Source of the DNA: Paenibacillus allorhizosphaerae
GTDB taxonomy: Bacteria; Bacillota; Bacilli; Paenibacillales; NBRC-103111
Length of the DNA stretch: 64,000 bases
Reading direction: 5' to 3'
Assembly: GCF_910594985.1 (NCBI RefSeq)
Contig: NZ_CAJVCE010000003.1
Span: 310,001 to 374,000 of the forward strand
The position numbers and the translations under genes were made by a program. The notes beneath the pieces were generated by a model. That model was not told where the DNA came from. It ran no database searches and saw nothing but the letters and a program-made list of their open reading frames with translations. Below, one piece after another: positions 60,677-64,000 of the stretch. How positions within the stretch are numbered: the stretch's first letter is position 1; each line of letters begins with the position of its first letter.

Positions 60677-63274
60677 TTATTCGAACAGCTCCAGCTCCTG
60701 TGCTTTCAGTATCGCTTGCGTACGCGAAGAAACGCCGAGCTTGCCGTATATTCGGGAAAGGTACACTTTCACCGTGCCCTCCGTTAAATACAATTCCTTT
60801 GCAGCCTGCTTATTCGAATCGCCTTGCCGCAGCCGCTCAAGCAAATTCATCTCGCTTCGCGTTAACGGCTCCACTAACGAAGCTGCCGATGATACGGGAA
60901 GAACGTCTGGGAATTGTTCGATGAGCCGGCGAACATAGTCCGCCGTAACGCTTGCACTCCATACCTTGCCGCTGGAAGCGTAGCCGCCAAAGCGCTGCCG
61001 GACATAATGCTGCAGCAGCTCGGCCAACTTCTCCCCTTCATCCAGAAACAATCGAAGAAAGCCGTTCGCTTCCCCAATCGCTAATGCTTCGTCCAGATGC
61101 TGAAGCGCACCGGCCCGATTGCCCAGCTGCTGTTCCAGCAGCGCCTGCAGCACGGCGATTTCCGCAACGTCGGACACGCAACGCTCCCGCACGCTTAGCG
61201 GTCGGAGCAGCTCCAGCAGCCGCTGCGCCTCTGCCTCCCGCCCCGTTTGCAAAAGCAGCCGGGCAAGCACCGTATATTCAAAAGCCCGGTCAAATGTCGG
61301 CTTATCGCCTGGGTGCAGATGGAGCAGCCTCAGCCGTTCCTCTGCATGGCCCACAGCCCCTTCCATCGCATCGATGCGAGCCAGAAACGCTTGCAGCGGA
61401 ACAGACCATGCATATTCGCCCCATGATCGCACGGTCTCGGCCGCCTCTTCGATCAATTCCCTGGCAAGCTTCGCGTCGCTTGCGACCAAACGAACTTTCG
61501 CATAAATGATGCGGCACGGAACAAACAGGCCTGGAATCCGCCGGCTTCGCCCCACTTTCTCGGTGCGGGACAAAAGCGTTTCGCATTCCGCGAGCCGACT
61601 CCATTCGTAATACCCTTCGGCAAGCGACTGCAGCACATACTGGGTAATGAGCGAGTCATGCCACCCCCGCGATTCGAGCATAGCGGTAAACCGAAAAGCG
61701 ATGGCTTCCACCCCAGGGGGGAGTGCGCCCTTAAATGCAAAATCCGTTCGACGCACGAGAGGCTCTGTGCGGTTGTAATTGAAATTGTAAAAAACCGGGC
61801 TTTCCGGGAGCATCTCCGGAATGCGGTCGGCATACTCGTACCAATCCTCGTATCTCCCGCTCGTAAACGCCAAATTGGCGCGAACGAAAAACAGACCGCT
61901 GCGAATTTGTCCCTTTTCGCCTTCCGTTGCGCTTTCCGCAAGCCGCTCCAGAAAGTTGAGCTTCGCTTCGGCTTGATCGAATTGTCCCGTAACGGCAAGC
62001 AGGAACGCGTGGAGCAGCTGCAGCTGTGGCGAAAGACGTTCCGGTTCGGGAAGCGCGCCGAACCAGCGCAGCAATGTCGTAAATTCTCCGCGCTGCAGCA
62101 CCGAAACGATATTCAACTCCAGCAAATGTTCGGCCAACCGATAATTTTCCGCGGCAATCGCATGATCGGTCGCTTCATCCAGCAGTTCCCTCTCCGCAAA
62201 CCTGCGGGCCGCCGCTTCGTGCAGCTGCAGCCACCGAGCTTTACCGCCGCGCTTCAATTCATTTTGCAAAAATTCGGTGAACAGATGGTGATACCGGTAC
62301 CACTGGCCGAAATCGTCGAGCGGAATAACGAACAGGTTGAGACGTTTCACTCGCACAAGCAGTTCCGCACTGTCCGAACGCCCCGTAAACGCGTCGCATA
62401 ACTCCGCATCCATCCGTTGAAGAACAGACGTCTCCAGCAAAAAATCGCGCAGCTCGGAATCTAGCCCCCCGAACACTTCCTGAAACAAGTAATCCGACAG
62501 CATCGGATGATGTCCCGCAAAACGTTCCAGAAACGCATCAATGTTCCGATGATGCTGAAGCACGATCCCGAGCAGCTGCAGACCGGCTACCCAGCCTTCC
62601 GTGCTTTTCATCAGCTTCCCTACTTGATCTCCGGTTAATGGAATAAGCGCTACCTCCCGATAAAACCGAACCGCTTCCTCCTTGTTGAACCGAAGCTGCA
62701 ATGCCGTTACTTCCGCTCGCTCTCCTCTTGCGTTCCATTTTGTAGCAGGGAAAGGAAGCTCCGTGCGGCTCGTGATCGCTATACATACGTGATCAGGCAA
62801 GTAATCGATAAAATAAGAGAGCGTGTCGTGAATGACAGGATCATGAATAACATGATAATCGTCCAACAGGACAATCGTCGGCTCGGCTGCAGCAGCAAGC
62901 TCGTTGATCAGTGCGTCGATCACGGTATGCAAGGATACGTTCGGGAACGATTGAACGAGTGATACAACGTTGCTCGTCTCCATTGGCGGCACACCCATGC
63001 CAAGAGCTTGAATCACATAACGCCAAAAACGGGAAGGATCATTATCCTTCGCGTCAAGCGACACCCAAGCCAGATGCGCCGACTCCCTACGCGCCCATTG
63101 ATTCAGCAGCGTCGTCTTGCCGGAGCCTGCCGGCGCGCAGACAGATACAAGCCGTGTACGGTCTGTGACCGTGGGCAAAACATGAAGTATATGGCTTCGC
63201 TCCACCTCGTTGCCCGGCGGAGCAGGAGGTTTTGTTTTGGTCTGCAGCATAACGGCATCAAACGGTTGCAGCAT
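60677..63274 (-). CDS. MalT-like LuxR-family ATP-dependent regulator
   Basis: 865 residues from the ATG at 63274, with GAGGAG seven bases before it. STAND-class ATPase with Walker A (CAPAGSGKTTLLNQW) and Walker B TIVLLDDYHVI, a winged-helix/linker region, a long TPR-like helical sensor region (about 390-790), and a C-terminal LuxR helix-turn-helix (LTRSEMNLLERLRQGDSNKQ, then AAKELYLTEGTVKVYLSRIYGKL). Such proteins activate sugar or other catabolic genes when ligand and ATP are bound. It is divergent from the secreted beta-propeller gene; ligand unknown. Confidence 0.93.
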   Translation of the reverse strand: MLQPFDAVMLQTKTKPPAPPGNEVERSHILHVLPTVTDRTRLVSVCAPAGSGKTTLLNQWARRESAHLAWVSLDAKDNDPSRFWRYVIQALGMGVPPMETSNVVSLVQSFPNVSLHTVIDALINELAAAAEPTIVLLDDYHVIHDPVIHDTLSYFIDYLPDHVCIAITSRTELPFPATKWNARGERAEVTALQLRFNKEEAVRFYREVALIPLTGDQVGKLMKSTEGWVAGLQLLGIVLQHHRNIDAFLERFAGHHPMLSDYLFQEVFGGLDSELRDFLLETSVLQRMDAELCDAFTGRSDSAELLVRVKRLNLFVIPLDDFGQWYRYHHLFTEFLQNELKRGGKARWLQLHEAAARRFAERELLDEATDHAIAAENYRLAEHLLELNIVSVLQRGEFTTLLRWFGALPEPERLSPQLQLLHAFLLAVTGQFDQAEAKLNFLERLAESATEGEKGQIRSGLFFVRANLAFTSGRYEDWYEYADRIPEMLPESPVFYNFNYNRTEPLVRRTDFAFKGALPPGVEAIAFRFTAMLESRGWHDSLITQYVLQSLAEGYYEWSRLAECETLLSRTEKVGRSRRIPGLFVPCRIIYAKVRLVASDAKLARELIEEAAETVRSWGEYAWSVPLQAFLARIDAMEGAVGHAEERLRLLHLHPGDKPTFDRAFEYTVLARLLLQTGREAEAQRLLELLRPLSVRERCVSDVAEIAVLQALLEQQLGNRAGALQHLDEALAIGEANGFLRLFLDEGEKLAELLQHYVRQRFGGYASSGKVWSASVTADYVRRLIEQFPDVLPVSSAASLVEPLTRSEMNLLERLRQGDSNKQAAKELYLTEGTVKVYLSRIYGKLGVSSRTQAILKAQELELFE

Positions 63275-63408
63275 CCTGATTCTCCTCATCGTCCGTTATT
63301 GTATGTATTTTATTATACATGAATTAACGAAAGTAAGTATCGGTTTGATTAACGGTTCGCTATAATTGTCAATCGAGCTATATTTTATAATTAGAAAGGA
63401 GGTAACCT

Positions 63409-64000
63409 ATGAAGTCGAAACAAGCGATTACGATCATGTTCGCTGCCTTTACGGCTGCGTCGCTCTTCACCGGGCTGCCCGCGAATAAAGCAGAATCCGC
63501 AGCGCTGCAAAAAGTAACCAGCGTCACGAACAGCAACGTTCTCCGAATCGACGGCGACAAACTCGTTTATGACGATTCCAGAACGCAAGGCAATTCGCAT
63601 ATTTACATGTACGACATGACGCGTTCCGAAGCGCGCCAAATTTCGACAACGGGAACAAATAATCAGTATCCGGACATATCCGGGAACCGAATTGTTTGGG
63701 GAAGCGGCTATAACCTGTGGATCTACGATATGAACGAGCCGAGCCCGGTTGCGCGGCGCTTGACCGACGTCGTCAATGCAATCGAATATTATGCCGATAT
63801 CGATGGGGACAAAATCGTATACCAAGATTTTACGGATATGCGCTGGGAGGTGCGGCTCTACGACTTGTCCACAGGCGCAATACAGATTATCGCCGATGGA
63901 GCTTTTCCCCGTATAAGCGGCAACCGGATCGTATGGATCGATAAGCGCAATGGCAACGACGATATTTACATGTACGACCTCGCGACGCATACGGAGAAGC
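63409..64000 (+). CDS. Secreted TolB-like beta-propeller protein, N-terminal part (runs off the right edge)
   Basis: 197 codons are in the window. AAAGGAGG is ideally placed before the ATG. A signal peptide of about 30 residues is followed by repeats of the form (I/L)-Y-M-Y-D-M/L...: HIYMYDMTRSEARQIST, LWIYDMNE, VRLYDLSTGAIQII, DIYMYDLATHTEK, alternating with ISGNRIVW / IDGDKIVY strands. This is the DPP6/TolB-like propeller pattern seen in surface proteins of Paenibacillus. Domains after position 64000 (often SLH) cannot be seen. Confidence 0.8.
   Translation, partial: MKSKQAITIMFAAFTAASLFTGLPANKAESAALQKVTSVTNSNVLRIDGDKLVYDDSRTQGNSHIYMYDMTRSEARQISTTGTNNQYPDISGNRIVWGSGYNLWIYDMNEPSPVARRLTDVVNAIEYYADIDGDKIVYQDFTDMRWEVRLYDLSTGAIQIIADGAFPRISGNRIVWIDKRNGNDDIYMYDLATHTEK

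Noticed and set aside
1..64000. CRISPR arrays, tRNA/rRNA genes, insertion sequences or prophage genes
   Set aside because: No regularly spaced repeats, tRNA-like cloverleaf, rRNA segment, transposase or phage structural genes were recognised; the tailspike-like protein at 52519 has a Tat signal and sits among glycosidases.

Overview
The window looks like a chromosomal piece of a Paenibacillus-type endospore-forming Firmicute. The supporting signs are a Spo0E-like phosphatase, a YpdA-type bacillithiol disulfide reductase, an S-layer-homology protein, a flotillin/NfeD pair behind a sigma-W-like promoter, strong AGGAGG ribosome binding sites, frequent GTG/TTG starts, and lipoprotein solute-binding proteins typical of Paenibacillaceae. 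Composition is moderately GC-rich, and there is no phage, IS element, rRNA, tRNA or CRISPR array that I can see. All assignments are from reading motifs; no database search was possible.

Layout. 1-6.5 kb: the start of an HD-domain protein, then an AraC regulator / sugar-binding lipoprotein / sulfatase cluster, a methyltransferase and a DUF2264 protein. 6.6-11.8 kb: uracil permease, SLH protein, a small unknown protein, a short-chain dehydrogenase and uridine kinase. 11.9-17.5 kb: a tripartite tricarboxylate transporter (tctC-tctB-tctA) followed by its likely citrate/malate-type two-component system, with a candidate catabolite-repression site upstream of tctC. 17.7-24.8 kb: polysaccharide deacetylase, FGGY kinase, ROK kinase, flotillin operon, phosphodiester glycosidase. 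25-34 kb: a CitA-sized citrate synthase, FucU, YpdA, an orphan PhnC-like ATPase, three small proteins, an M20 peptidase and a polar amino-acid ABC transporter. 34-41 kb: a sulfate uptake operon (sbp-cysT-cysW-cysA) that continues into an alpha/beta hydrolase and yezD, preceded by a zinc operon (COG0523 GTPase plus Zur) with a readable Zur box. 41-44 kb: an unrecognised 450-residue protein, a hemolysin III protein and a GT-D-like basic protein.

44.3-60.4 kb is a carbohydrate-degradation island. Its most interesting part is a duplicated module: a GH2 glycosidase transcribed divergently from a regulator made of an ArsR-like winged helix fused to a long C-terminal domain of unknown type, with a solute-binding protein gene downstream of the GH2 gene. 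In module 1 (46.6-52.1 kb) the set is intact and adds a GH88 hydrolase. In module 2 (52.5-60.4 kb) the binding protein is a wreck and a Tat-exported beta-helix protein follows. Both divergent regulator/GH2 gaps carry the same 22-base element (17 of 22 positions identical), placed over the -35 region of the regulator promoter, which makes it a good operator candidate. A decayed AAC(3) aminoglycoside acetyltransferase lies between the modules. A MalT-like regulator and the start of a secreted beta-propeller protein close the window.

None of the sugar-binding proteins in the window has its own permease genes nearby, so they presumably depend on transporters encoded elsewhere.
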